Assembly: GCF_024220585.1 (NCBI RefSeq)
Contig: NZ_JAMXKF010000002.1
Coordinates: forward strand, 567,392-631,391
DNA from: Dyadobacter diqingensis
GTDB lineage: Bacteria; Bacteroidota; Bacteroidia; Cytophagales; Spirosomataceae
DNA: 64,000 nt
Reading direction: 5' to 3'
Shown one piece after another: positions 56,638 to 64,000 of this stretch (position 1 is its first letter; each line of letters opens with the position of its first letter). The notes under the pieces are model-generated. The model saw nothing but the letters and a program-made list of their open reading frames with translations, was not told the DNA's origin and made no database searches. Both the position numbers and the translations under genes were made by a program.

Positions 56638-58836
56638 ATGAAGAAAAACACACCTTCCCTCTGTTTCATTCTTTCACTTTTAATTTTTTTAAATCTAAAC
56701 AGCTATTTATTTGCAAAAACAATTCACAAAATTGATCCCGTTCGTTTCACCATCAGCACCGAGGCATCCTATTTATCTGCCAATGAAGAATTTGAAATCA
56801 AAATCACTGCGAAATACCTCTCCATCAATCCGAATCTGGTTTATGTATTCGAAGGCTCTAACGCTTTTAAGCTTAAATTGATAATGCCGGAAGGGTTCAA
56901 ACAAACCGGCGGAAGTTACTCCGATTTTGTAGGCACAGAGCTTACCTCATCCAAACCATCTGTGACGTATACCGTGAAAGGAAAATTCACATCCGACACA
57001 AAAGGCGGAATTTTTCAATTGTTAAGAAGTCATAAAAGCGCAGGCAATCAAAGCGAATTTGTTCAGGTCGGGACTCTGGCATTTACGACCATTTCTACTT
57101 CTGCCGATACTATTGCGGGTAGTAATGCGAGAATTGCGGTTGTTGGCCAGGATTATATACCACATATGACTTTGACTGAATTTAGAGCCGGAATGGCAGA
57201 TACCTCCAAAGTGATATACATTAACGAGGGTTTAAAATCTGGTATCTTCAGATACAATTCGGCTATCGCTACCGCGGATGACTCGGCTCTGGTAATTATT
57301 AACAGTAGTAGAAAATATATTCGTGACTATGATGTTATCAGACCTGAATATTTTGGAGCTATCCCTAATGACTCTATCGACGATGCGCCGGCTATTCAAA
57401 AGGCACTCAACTCGATTAAGAACGCAGGTATGCGTTTAGAATTTTCAGAAGGTACATATTTGATAGGAAGTACTTTAAAACCGAAAAAAGTTGAGTCTAA
57501 AACTAAATACAAAATATCGATGAGCGGCAAAGGTCGGGGGCGCACAATTCTTAAAGGTATCTACTCAGCAATCTCCGGTAAAAACCTAATTGAATGTCTA
57601 CCACAGGTTGGAGACGGCTCGCGTGCTCAATCTGATATAGAATTTAAGTCAATCCAGTTTGAAAGTAATGGCGCTAACAGAATCCTCTACGCCGATTATG
57701 TTGTCGGCTTTCAGATATCTGATTGCGTTTTCTTGGGCGGCGAAGTTAATTGCATCCAAATTGGTGAAAACTACGATACGTATGGAATTTATATTAAAGA
57801 TTCCTACTTCAACGGATCTACCGTTAATTCTGGACAAAATGAATCACTTATTAAGTTGAGAGCCAGATACCCTGAAATTCACAGTATTGTAACTGATGGA
57901 GGAATGTATGGAATCGACTCACAGGGTGATCAGCTGGTTTTATCTGGCTCTACATTTGAAGGAAGCAAAAGAGCTGCCGTTTATTTACACGGTGTTAGTG
58001 GAGGCTCACACAAAATTTATGACAATGTCTTCAGACCTTACGTAGGATATGACACAAATGGTCGTTTTAATGGTACGTTGCAAGGGGTCTTGATAGAAAG
58101 TGTTAGCGGCGGGAATGCAAACAATACAATTTCCAACAACGTTTTTTTTGTCGGCACTCCCGAAGAACAAAGCAAGACATTAATTCTCAAATCAATAACA
58201 GGTACGTTCCAGGCCTATACCGACACAGCCATTCATAGAATTGTTGGGTCATCCAGTGGAGCAAGTGCAGGCGTTATTGGATACAACATTGCAAAGAAAC
58301 AGTTAATTCTTGCTAGTGTTTCCGGAACGTTTTCGTTAAACGAATCAATAACCCAAATCAATGGTTCTGGTACTGCCACGGCCACTATTGATACACTTCC
58401 GGTTAATCATACGTATGGACTAGCTTTGCTGGGGAACGGAGGTTACAGTACCATCACAGGCAATCAGATGAGAGGCGCTGAAATTGGAGTTCATTCCGTA
58501 AGTGACGGTAACGTAATAACCGGCAATGAAATAGAGGGTATAAATGGTATTTTATTAGAAAACAATGCAATCCTGACAGGGAATTCTATTAATGTCTCTA
58601 CCGGTTATGCTGTAAAAAAAGTAGCTGGAAGAGTTACATGGTCCAACAATTTTATCAACGACAAACCAATCGTCGGGATAGCACCGCAGCCGATGACTCC
58701 CGTAACAACTACCGAGAGAAATGCAATAAGTGCAACGTACCCAGGTATTCCGGCAGGTTTAATGCTATATGATAAAACAGTTAATAAATTAACATTTTAT
58801 AATGGGTCTATCTGGAAATATATAACGCCGGAATAG
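56638..58836 (+). CDS. secreted right-handed beta-helix protein (pectate-lyase-3 type)
   Basis: The 732-residue protein has a signal peptide (1-26, core LCFILSLLIFLNLNSYLFA). An N-terminal beta domain (about 35-160) follows. From about 235 comes a pectate-lyase-3/epimerase-type helix: IPNDSIDDAPAIQKALNSIK followed by repeating strand-turn units such as TITGNQMRGAEIGVHSVSDG and NVITGNEIEGINGILLENNA. The last 30 residues (LMLYDKTVNKLTFYNGSIWK) resemble a tail-fibre-like cap. It has no T9SS tail. Polysaccharide binding or cleavage is likely, but no catalytic triad could be assigned. Confidence 0.8.
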   Translation: MKKNTPSLCFILSLLIFLNLNSYLFAKTIHKIDPVRFTISTEASYLSANEEFEIKITAKYLSINPNLVYVFEGSNAFKLKLIMPEGFKQTGGSYSDFVGTELTSSKPSVTYTVKGKFTSDTKGGIFQLLRSHKSAGNQSEFVQVGTLAFTTISTSADTIAGSNARIAVVGQDYIPHMTLTEFRAGMADTSKVIYINEGLKSGIFRYNSAIATADDSALVIINSSRKYIRDYDVIRPEYFGAIPNDSIDDAPAIQKALNSIKNAGMRLEFSEGTYLIGSTLKPKKVESKTKYKISMSGKGRGRTILKGIYSAISGKNLIECLPQVGDGSRAQSDIEFKSIQFESNGANRILYADYVVGFQISDCVFLGGEVNCIQIGENYDTYGIYIKDSYFNGSTVNSGQNESLIKLRARYPEIHSIVTDGGMYGIDSQGDQLVLSGSTFEGSKRAAVYLHGVSGGSHKIYDNVFRPYVGYDTNGRFNGTLQGVLIESVSGGNANNTISNNVFFVGTPEEQSKTLILKSITGTFQAYTDTAIHRIVGSSSGASAGVIGYNIAKKQLILASVSGTFSLNESITQINGSGTATATIDTLPVNHTYGLALLGNGGYSTITGNQMRGAEIGVHSVSDGNVITGNEIEGINGILLENNAILTGNSINVSTGYAVKKVAGRVTWSNNFINDKPIVGIAPQPMTPVTTTERNAISATYPGIPAGLMLYDKTVNKLTFYNGSIWKYITPE

Positions 58837-58843
58837 ATACGAC

Positions 58844-58885
58844 CCGGGTTAAATTTTGTCAATAAACTGACAAAATTTAACCCGG
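58844..58885. terminator. bidirectional terminator-like hairpin between convergent genes
   Basis: A perfect 17-base stem (58844-58860 with 58869-58885) and an eight-base loop lie between the beta-helix gene and the convergent endonuclease-family gene. T-runs on both sides are short, but the length and position make it a likely shared terminator. Confidence 0.75.
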
Positions 58886-58942
58886 TTACTTTATAACAGA
58901 TTAAGGTATTCTACCAACATTAAACGATCCTCACGTAGATTA

Positions 58943-59944
58943 TTAATACGAATTCTTACGCGCAGTCAACAAAGGCTCGATAACTTTCTGCTCCATATCC
59001 TTAACACTCCACAAAAACCGCGCACTCACGGGATGGTGATCGGATAACGGCAATCCTGCTTTATTGCAAAAAAGACGGTTTTCCAATTGATAATCGGTGG
59101 TTTGCAGCGAGAGCTCGTCACTGCTGCGGAAGAGAATTTTATCAATGGTTTCGCAGCTATCCGTCACAGCCAGTATATCGTCCGACGGAAATTCTTTGGA
59201 AAGCGCCGGATAGTGATCATTTTTTTTCTGAGACATCCAGACATCTTTCAGTCCATTTTCAGCATTCAGTAATCGGATATTGTCATAGTAAAATCCATAA
59301 TGCGCATTCAAATCCCCCATGACAATCACGGCGTTCTTTCCGGAATGTTCGCTGATATAATCCGATAGCTGTTTGATATTTTTTCGCCTTGCGGCTGCCG
59401 CTGAAAGGTGATTGTAGGCGTTGGCGTGAATGTTATAAAAATCAATAAACACGTTTTCGGCAACTTCTATCCGGCTGAAAGAAAATCCTTTCGGTGTCAG
59501 GCAGTCTGCGCCGGTGCAGTTATTCCACGCAATCCGCCTGATCTGGTGAACGGGGAATTTTGAAAGCGTATTCAGGCCATCTCCAAACGGAACTTTGCCT
59601 TTCGATTGGGTTCGATAAGCATGCAAATTTCCTTTCCCGTACAAATATTTATTGTAGTTAAAATCTTCCTGAACATGGGCGATGTCATACCGGTTTAGTA
59701 GCCGACCAATCTCGGCAATACTCGATGATCTTTCAGTCGCGGCACTGGAAATAAAGCCGGGCAAGCCAGCCACGTTGTAGGTAATCACGGTAAATTCACC
59801 GGCCGAAGCAGTTGTTAAGCGTGAAGATCTTAAAAGTGTAATCGGATCATCAACCCCGGAGCCGGTTATGGATTCTGTACTTGTCCATAAAAAAATCAAA
59901 ATAAACAAAGCCAATGCCAGGCATTTTTGATATCTGTTTTTCAT
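58943..59944 (-). CDS. secreted endonuclease/exonuclease/phosphatase-family protein
   Basis: From ATG 59944 the protein is about 333 residues, with a signal peptide (core CLALALFILIFLW). The EEP fold is complete: VITYNVAGLPG, the metal Glu in HVQEDFNYN, VIVMGDLNAHYG and the last motif LSDHHPVSARF, plus a catalytic His in FYNIHANAY. Family members include DNase I, sphingomyelinases and inositol phosphatases. Secretion and the general sequence suggest a phosphodiesterase acting on lipid or extracellular nucleic acid. A further ATG at 59959 is in frame. It is a single gene. Confidence 0.87.
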   Translation of the reverse strand: MKNRYQKCLALALFILIFLWTSTESITGSGVDDPITLLRSSRLTTASAGEFTVITYNVAGLPGFISSAATERSSSIAEIGRLLNRYDIAHVQEDFNYNKYLYGKGNLHAYRTQSKGKVPFGDGLNTLSKFPVHQIRRIAWNNCTGADCLTPKGFSFSRIEVAENVFIDFYNIHANAYNHLSAAAARRKNIKQLSDYISEHSGKNAVIVMGDLNAHYGFYYDNIRLLNAENGLKDVWMSQKKNDHYPALSKEFPSDDILAVTDSCETIDKILFRSSDELSLQTTDYQLENRLFCNKAGLPLSDHHPVSARFLWSVKDMEQKVIEPLLTARKNSY

Positions 59945-60080
59945 CAACAGGAAAGCCATCAGTCTCGTCTTAAGTGATGCCCGAAATTACCATCACAATA
60001 TGAACACAGATATCCTTGTGTGTTAATGAATTATTAAATATTACCTGGCAAAGGCGCTGTTCAACAAATGCTGTTTGATC

Positions 60081-60824
60081 TCATAACAAATCGTTCCAGG
60101 CTCTGCCTGTCATAAAAATCCGTCCGAGACTTACTGCTTCCCTAATTAAGACTTTCAGACTGAAATCACTGAATATAATCGAAGCATTGGCAGAAACATT
60201 GACCGACTTTATGTCTATCTTTTTTCTGATAAGCTTTCGGATCAATTCAATTTCAAAGACGAACGTGTTGGTTTTGGTCTGCTGAACTTCCGGAAGCACT
60301 TCTCTTCTCAGGCCTTTTATGCCTGCCTGCGTGTCCGTAATATGCCCTGAAAGCAAAACACGATTTAACACATGAAGTCCTTTCGAAACCAGTTGCCTTT
60401 TGAGCGGAAGCTTCTTGAAATAGTCACTACTCCGGTTTCCATAAACAAACCAGCAATCCGGATTTTCCGAGAAAATATTTACAATCTCGACAATCGGATC
60501 TGTACCAAACGGGAAATCAATATCCGTGTAGATGATAATGTCACCATCGGCGCGCATCGTGCCCTTGCGGATGGCCGATCCTTTTCCCTCATTAACGGGG
60601 TTATCCAAAAATATGACATTTGAAATAGATGTCAGCATCCCGACTTTGACCTTGTCGAGTCGCGTCGAGCCGTCATTGGCGATGATGTACTGAACTTTAC
60701 AGAACGATAACCGTTCGTTTAACTCTGTAATGCAGTTGACCAGTGTCTGGCACCATCCATCGACGGGATTGTAACAGGGCAGGACAATGCTTACTAAATG
60801 CGGCGGATAATTACTTTTTTTCAA
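60081..60824 (-). CDS. glycosyltransferase family 2 (dolichyl-phosphate-type)
   Basis: The protein (248 residues from TTG 60824) is a GT2 enzyme: VSIVLPCYNPVDGW, the nucleotide-binding DGSTRLDKVK, and the metal DxD in YTDIDFPFGTDP. NEGKGSAIRKGTM is characteristic of Alg5/DPM-like enzymes, which pass a sugar to a lipid phosphate. No membrane helix is obvious. No ATG lies near the start of the fold; TTG at 60824 begins LKKSNYPPHLVS and overlaps the preceding gene by 14 bases, a spacing typical for coupled translation. A longer TTG start at 60860 would overlap by 50. Confidence 0.85.
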   Translation of the reverse strand: MKKSNYPPHLVSIVLPCYNPVDGWCQTLVNCITELNERLSFCKVQYIIANDGSTRLDKVKVGMLTSISNVIFLDNPVNEGKGSAIRKGTMRADGDIIIYTDIDFPFGTDPIVEIVNIFSENPDCWFVYGNRSSDYFKKLPLKRQLVSKGLHVLNRVLLSGHITDTQAGIKGLRREVLPEVQQTKTNTFVFEIELIRKLIRKKIDIKSVNVSANASIIFSDFSLKVLIREAVSLGRIFMTGRAWNDLL

Positions 60825-61956
60825 GGCTAAATAACTGAATTTGTAATACGAACCAAACAATAAAACAGGGGATCACTTTAATCAGATTGGGTCTGAAAAA
60901 ATCGCGGCGCCATGATGCCGGGTAAACATCGGTGGGCGCCAGAATACTGAAAAGAAAAACACAGATAACGAGCGCTTTCGCCCAGGGATGCAGCGGTTCG
61001 CGGCTGATGATATACCAGATTGCAACCCCCTGAATGGCGATCACGAATGTGGGTGACTCGGCGGCGTGGTTAAACATAATCACCCACAAAGAAGCATAGG
61101 CGAGCAATAAAAAGCGGGTTTGCAGGGTCTCAAAATTATTTTTCAATAAGGTCCATAACCATGTCAACCCGAAGAGCAGCAGGCCGAAATACTGGATTAG
61201 TGTCACGTCGTGATCGGTCAGGGAAGGCCTCCATACTTTCATGAGCCCCATTACCGAAAAGCCAAAATTCACCTTATGGTCTTCAACCAGACAGGTATAC
61301 CAGTCTTTATAAAGCTGTACAAAATGATCCGGGCCAACAAAGGCAAAGGGGAGAAAAGCGAATAGAACGATCCATAAAACGGAGTAAAGAATATACTGGC
61401 CGCGCTTGGGGTAAAAAAGAAACAAACCCGCAAAAATCAGTCCGTATCCCTTGATACAGAATGCAATAACCGGCAGCAGCGAAGCCCATTTTACTTTACC
61501 TTTTTCCAGAAGTGAAAATGTAAATAAACCCAGCGCAGCGATCACAGGATTGGTTTGTTCGTTGTGCACCGATGTGTTGAGCTCCAAAAGAATAAACCAC
61601 CAGAAAAACACCTTTTGGCCGTATTCCAGCGGAAGACTTTTAACGGCATAAAACAGTATGACCGTACAAAAGATCAACCAGAAAAACAGCCCGACTTCAA
61701 GCGGCATCAGGCTGAAAGGCGCAAACATGATGCAAAATGAAGGATGATACAGGAAGATATCATCGTACTCCTTGGGATAACCCAGATGAAGATTTGTTTT
61801 CGCAAGCAGATGAAATAACGACTGCCGGAAAATAACAAAGTTGTTAAACTTGGCTGGCCCCCTTACACAATCCTGAATCCCGACAATAACACTCAATAAA
61901 ATATAAACAACTAAAATTACTTTCTCTCTGGAAAAAAAATCGGCAATACGCTTCAT
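60811..61956 (-). CDS. membrane glycosyltransferase, GT87/DUF2029-like
   Basis: The protein (381 residues from ATG 61956; a TTG at 61995 is also in frame) has about ten membrane helices. The first is near VILVVYILLSVIVGIQDC, and the Asp loop and NEQTNPVIAALGLF region are typical of polyprenyl-phosphate-dependent mannosyltransferases of the GT87 type. Such enzymes use a lipid-linked sugar, which the downstream GT2 could supply. The two genes overlap and are read together on the minus strand. Product unknown: a cell-envelope glycan or glycolipid. Confidence 0.82.
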   Translation of the reverse strand: MKRIADFFSREKVILVVYILLSVIVGIQDCVRGPAKFNNFVIFRQSLFHLLAKTNLHLGYPKEYDDIFLYHPSFCIMFAPFSLMPLEVGLFFWLIFCTVILFYAVKSLPLEYGQKVFFWWFILLELNTSVHNEQTNPVIAALGLFTFSLLEKGKVKWASLLPVIAFCIKGYGLIFAGLFLFYPKRGQYILYSVLWIVLFAFLPFAFVGPDHFVQLYKDWYTCLVEDHKVNFGFSVMGLMKVWRPSLTDHDVTLIQYFGLLLFGLTWLWTLLKNNFETLQTRFLLLAYASLWVIMFNHAAESPTFVIAIQGVAIWYIISREPLHPWAKALVICVFLFSILAPTDVYPASWRRDFFRPNLIKVIPCFIVWFVLQIQLFSLEKK

Positions 61957-62138
61957 TGGCACTTTACTATTAAGCTTTGAGAGGGTCGAAAGCAAATTTG
62001 TGTTGCTTCCATTTCAATTACGGCATGCGGAGCTGCCGCCGTTGCCTGAAATTGTCCGAAAAAAAATTTAATTTTGACAGGCAACGGCGACCCTATTTTT
62101 GTCCGTAGTAAACTTTGCACTAACTAATTGTCAGCTCT

Positions 62139-62723
62139 GTGCTTTTTAAAAGACCCAGAATATTGGCGTTGCCTGAAATATTGGAAGGCTGCCGCAACCA
62201 AAAACCTTCCGCACAGAAACAGTTATTTGAGGCCTATTATAGCTTCGGTATAAATATCTGTATGCGTTATGCTGACAACAGGGAAGAGGCCGAAGAGATG
62301 TTTGATGACGGTTTTCTCCGGATTTTAAATAAAATAAATTATTACGACCCGGATCAACCGTTTGATGCATGGTTTCGTACCGTGATGATACGGTCGGCCA
62401 TTGATCATTACAGAAAGCATAAATCCAGTCTGACATTCAGCAGCATTGAAGAAGCATACGAAATTGGCCAGGATGAAGGGCTACTTGAACGATTGTCCGC
62501 GGAAGAAATTCTGACCGTGGTACAACACCTTCCCCCCTCCTATCGGGCTGCTTTTTCGTTGCATGTCGTGGACGGTTATTCACATCCCGAAATTGCAGAA
62601 ATGCTCGGGATCAATGAAGGAACTTCACGTTCCAATCTGGCAAAAGCCAGGGTTAAATTACAGGAACTACTCATCAATTGGGTCTCCAAGGGCTCTATAA
62701 ACACACGAAACTATGTCCAGTGA
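62139..62723 (+). CDS. ECF-type RNA polymerase sigma factor
   Basis: The 194-residue protein starts at GTG (62139). Region 2 spans about 25-100 (LFEAYYSFGINICMRYADNR, FDAWFRTVMIRSAIDHYRKH) and region 4 about 125-180 (LPPSYRAAFSLHVVDGYSHP, IAEMLGINEGTSRSNLAKAR). It belongs to a group of ECF factors found with outer-membrane proteins rather than with SusC. The next gene starts inside its 3' end at 62713 (11-base overlap), so the two are translationally coupled, as is common for a sigma factor and its controller. Confidence 0.92.
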   Translation: MLFKRPRILALPEILEGCRNQKPSAQKQLFEAYYSFGINICMRYADNREEAEEMFDDGFLRILNKINYYDPDQPFDAWFRTVMIRSAIDHYRKHKSSLTFSSIEEAYEIGQDEGLLERLSAEEILTVVQHLPPSYRAAFSLHVVDGYSHPEIAEMLGINEGTSRSNLAKARVKLQELLINWVSKGSINTRNYVQ

Positions 62724-64000
62724 ACGTTTCGATAAAATTTTAAAAAAGAACGTTGAGTCTGTCAGGCCGGCCTATCAGCCGCATGCCTGGGACCGGTTCA
62801 GCAAAAGATTACCTGCGGCAGGATTTCTGCCCTGGTTTCAGCAATATGGTGGCTGGGCTTTGGCGGGTATGATGATGGCCGGCTGGCTAACGACCCTATA
62901 TACGTTAAGGTCAAATCAGGAGCTGATCAAAGACCTGACGGACAGTCAAAAAAAAGAAGTCACACGTGTACAGCCTGAAGATGGACTAAATAACGAGCCT
63001 GTAAAAAACAACGGCGCATTATCCATTGCGAAAAAAGATACCGTCTATATTGTTAAAAAAACGATCGTCGAACACAGACATTTTTATCGTGATAACCGCG
63101 TTGCTGCGAAAGGAAATGGCGATCAGCTGCCGGATCATTTAGAAAAGGGACAAAAAACCTCAACTGTACCAACTACGGCTCTGCCGCAGCCGGTTAACGA
63201 GGCTCCTGCTGAAAAAAATAATATTATCCCAATTACAGAAAATCAGGTTTTATCGAAAAATACCGATACCTCCGTTGCCGTTTCCGAAAACACGACGGCT
63301 TTAACAGTAATCCCAGATACGGGAAGAACCGAGGTACGAAGCGACGAAACAATCGCGATTCTGGATTCCAACAGAGCCGTTCAAACCTATAATTATAAAT
63401 TCCTTGCGGCACTGGTCGATTCGATCTCGTCAAAACAAGCATCCTTACCCCCCGTAAAACCAAAACGCCCTCCTTTCAGATTATCGTCATTACAGCCCCG
63501 GCTGGGCCTCGAAAGCCTGCTTTCTTTACACAGTTATGGGATAGGGCCGGTTGTCGAGTTATTCCCAACCGAAAATCTGGGTGTTTCCTTTGGTATTCAG
63601 GCCTCCACACTGGAAGCTGAAAACCATAAAGCATTGCGGGATTATAACTCCGCAACAGGTAAATTCTTCCTTATTCAGTACCGCGATTATCTTCCTCATC
63701 GTTTCGACAAGATTGAAGATATTTCGATCAAGACAACCGTGATCAGCCTGCCGATCAGTTTGAAATATTACATTCCTTTGAAGCGGGATTTGTCAATTTT
63801 TGTACAGTCCGGGACGAGTCTGGATTTATCGGCTTATCAGGAAGTTGACTTTGAAAGTTATCTCAACAAAAACAAAAGAAGAAATACTTTTGAAACGGAT
63901 GCCAAACCCAACTTCTTCCACAATTTTATGTTTGGAGCTGGTGTTCAGTACACCCGTTCGAGAATTATGGCCCAGCTTTCCCCTTATGTCGTATACGATT
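62713..64000 (+). CDS. membrane-anchored protein with outer-membrane beta-barrel-like domain (partial, runs off the window)
   Basis: An open frame from ATG 62713 is uninterrupted to the window end (about 429 codons). Residues 1-40 are basic and cytoplasmic (SSERFDKILKKNVESVRP), and one membrane helix follows at about 45-68 (WALAGMMMAGWLTTLYTL). A long, low-complexity periplasmic segment, rich in Asn, Thr and Pro (about 70-250), leads to a C-terminal beta-rich domain (about 255 on: RLSSLQPRLGLESLLSLHSY) resembling PorT/OmpA-like small barrels. Overlap with the sigma gene marks it as a probable regulator of that sigma factor. Combining an inner-membrane helix and a barrel in one chain is unusual; the end is not seen. 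Confidence 0.8.
   Translation, partial: MSSERFDKILKKNVESVRPAYQPHAWDRFSKRLPAAGFLPWFQQYGGWALAGMMMAGWLTTLYTLRSNQELIKDLTDSQKKEVTRVQPEDGLNNEPVKNNGALSIAKKDTVYIVKKTIVEHRHFYRDNRVAAKGNGDQLPDHLEKGQKTSTVPTTALPQPVNEAPAEKNNIIPITENQVLSKNTDTSVAVSENTTALTVIPDTGRTEVRSDETIAILDSNRAVQTYNYKFLAALVDSISSKQASLPPVKPKRPPFRLSSLQPRLGLESLLSLHSYGIGPVVELFPTENLGVSFGIQASTLEAENHKALRDYNSATGKFFLIQYRDYLPHRFDKIEDISIKTTVISLPISLKYYIPLKRDLSIFVQSGTSLDLSAYQEVDFESYLNKNKRRNTFETDAKPNFFHNFMFGAGVQYTRSRIMAQLSPYVVYD

Overview
The window looks like part of a chromosome from a Bacteroidota species, most likely a Cytophagales soil or plant-associated bacterium of the Dyadobacter/Spirosomaceae kind. The phylum rests on SusC/SusD pairs, an ECF sigma/FecR/TonB-receptor cascade, a type IX secretion (T9SS) sorting tail on a giant protein, many SPII lipoproteins, and promoters with the Bacteroidota -7 motif TAnnTTTG. 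The genus is inference from overall protein flavour. I saw no rRNA, tRNA, CRISPR array, prophage or intact insertion sequence.

Layout. 1-2.4 kb: start of a secreted protein (minus), two small secreted proteins (one frameshifted), a decayed IS3-type transposase and a short tandem palindromic repeat. 2.4-6.6 kb: a large cupredoxin/dehydrogenase-propeller/HEAT protein, an HU protein and an AlkB-like dioxygenase. 6.8-20.3 kb: a nutrient-uptake locus with ECF sigma, FecR anti-sigma, an STN-containing SusC with SusD, a second SusC/SusD pair and a DUF1735-type lipoprotein; no degradative enzyme accompanies it. 20.3-26.5 kb: a YD-like lipoprotein, an atypical LuxR-type regulator, a propeller sensor histidine kinase and a canonical response regulator convergent with it. 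26.8-28.0 kb: a compact probable redox regulon (CxxC thioredoxin-like protein, DUF2024 protein, MarR regulator with a four-Cys tail) with two matching palindromic operators. 28.2-31.9 kb: a five-GAF sigma-54 activator. 31.9-34.9 kb: a MocR/PdxR-type regulator divergent from a cupin and a DapA-family lyase/aldolase. 35.3-45.2 kb: a 3298-residue T9SS-exported protein with near-identical 747-bp repeats, followed by a second atypical LuxR-type regulator.

46-64 kb holds an FGGY sugar kinase; a small secreted protein and a ThuA/sugar-dehydrogenase/cytochrome c protein; a Nudix-type regulator with a double operator; an S41 protease; a degenerate inositol-monophosphatase-like protein with an NAD(P)-binding protein; a secreted beta-helix protein; a secreted endonuclease/phosphatase-family protein; a GT87/GT2 pair; and an ECF sigma gene overlapping a membrane-anchored beta-barrel protein that runs off the window.

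Functional themes are extracellular carbohydrate sensing, import and oxidation (SusCD, propeller kinase, two secreted sugar-dehydrogenase-like proteins, FGGY kinase, Nudix regulator) and regulation by non-standard regulators. The most novel-looking unit is the MarR/DUF2024/thioredoxin-like cluster with its paired operators. Other points worth attention are the Nudix double operator, the atypical receivers, and the sigma factor coupled to a one-piece inner-membrane/outer-membrane protein.
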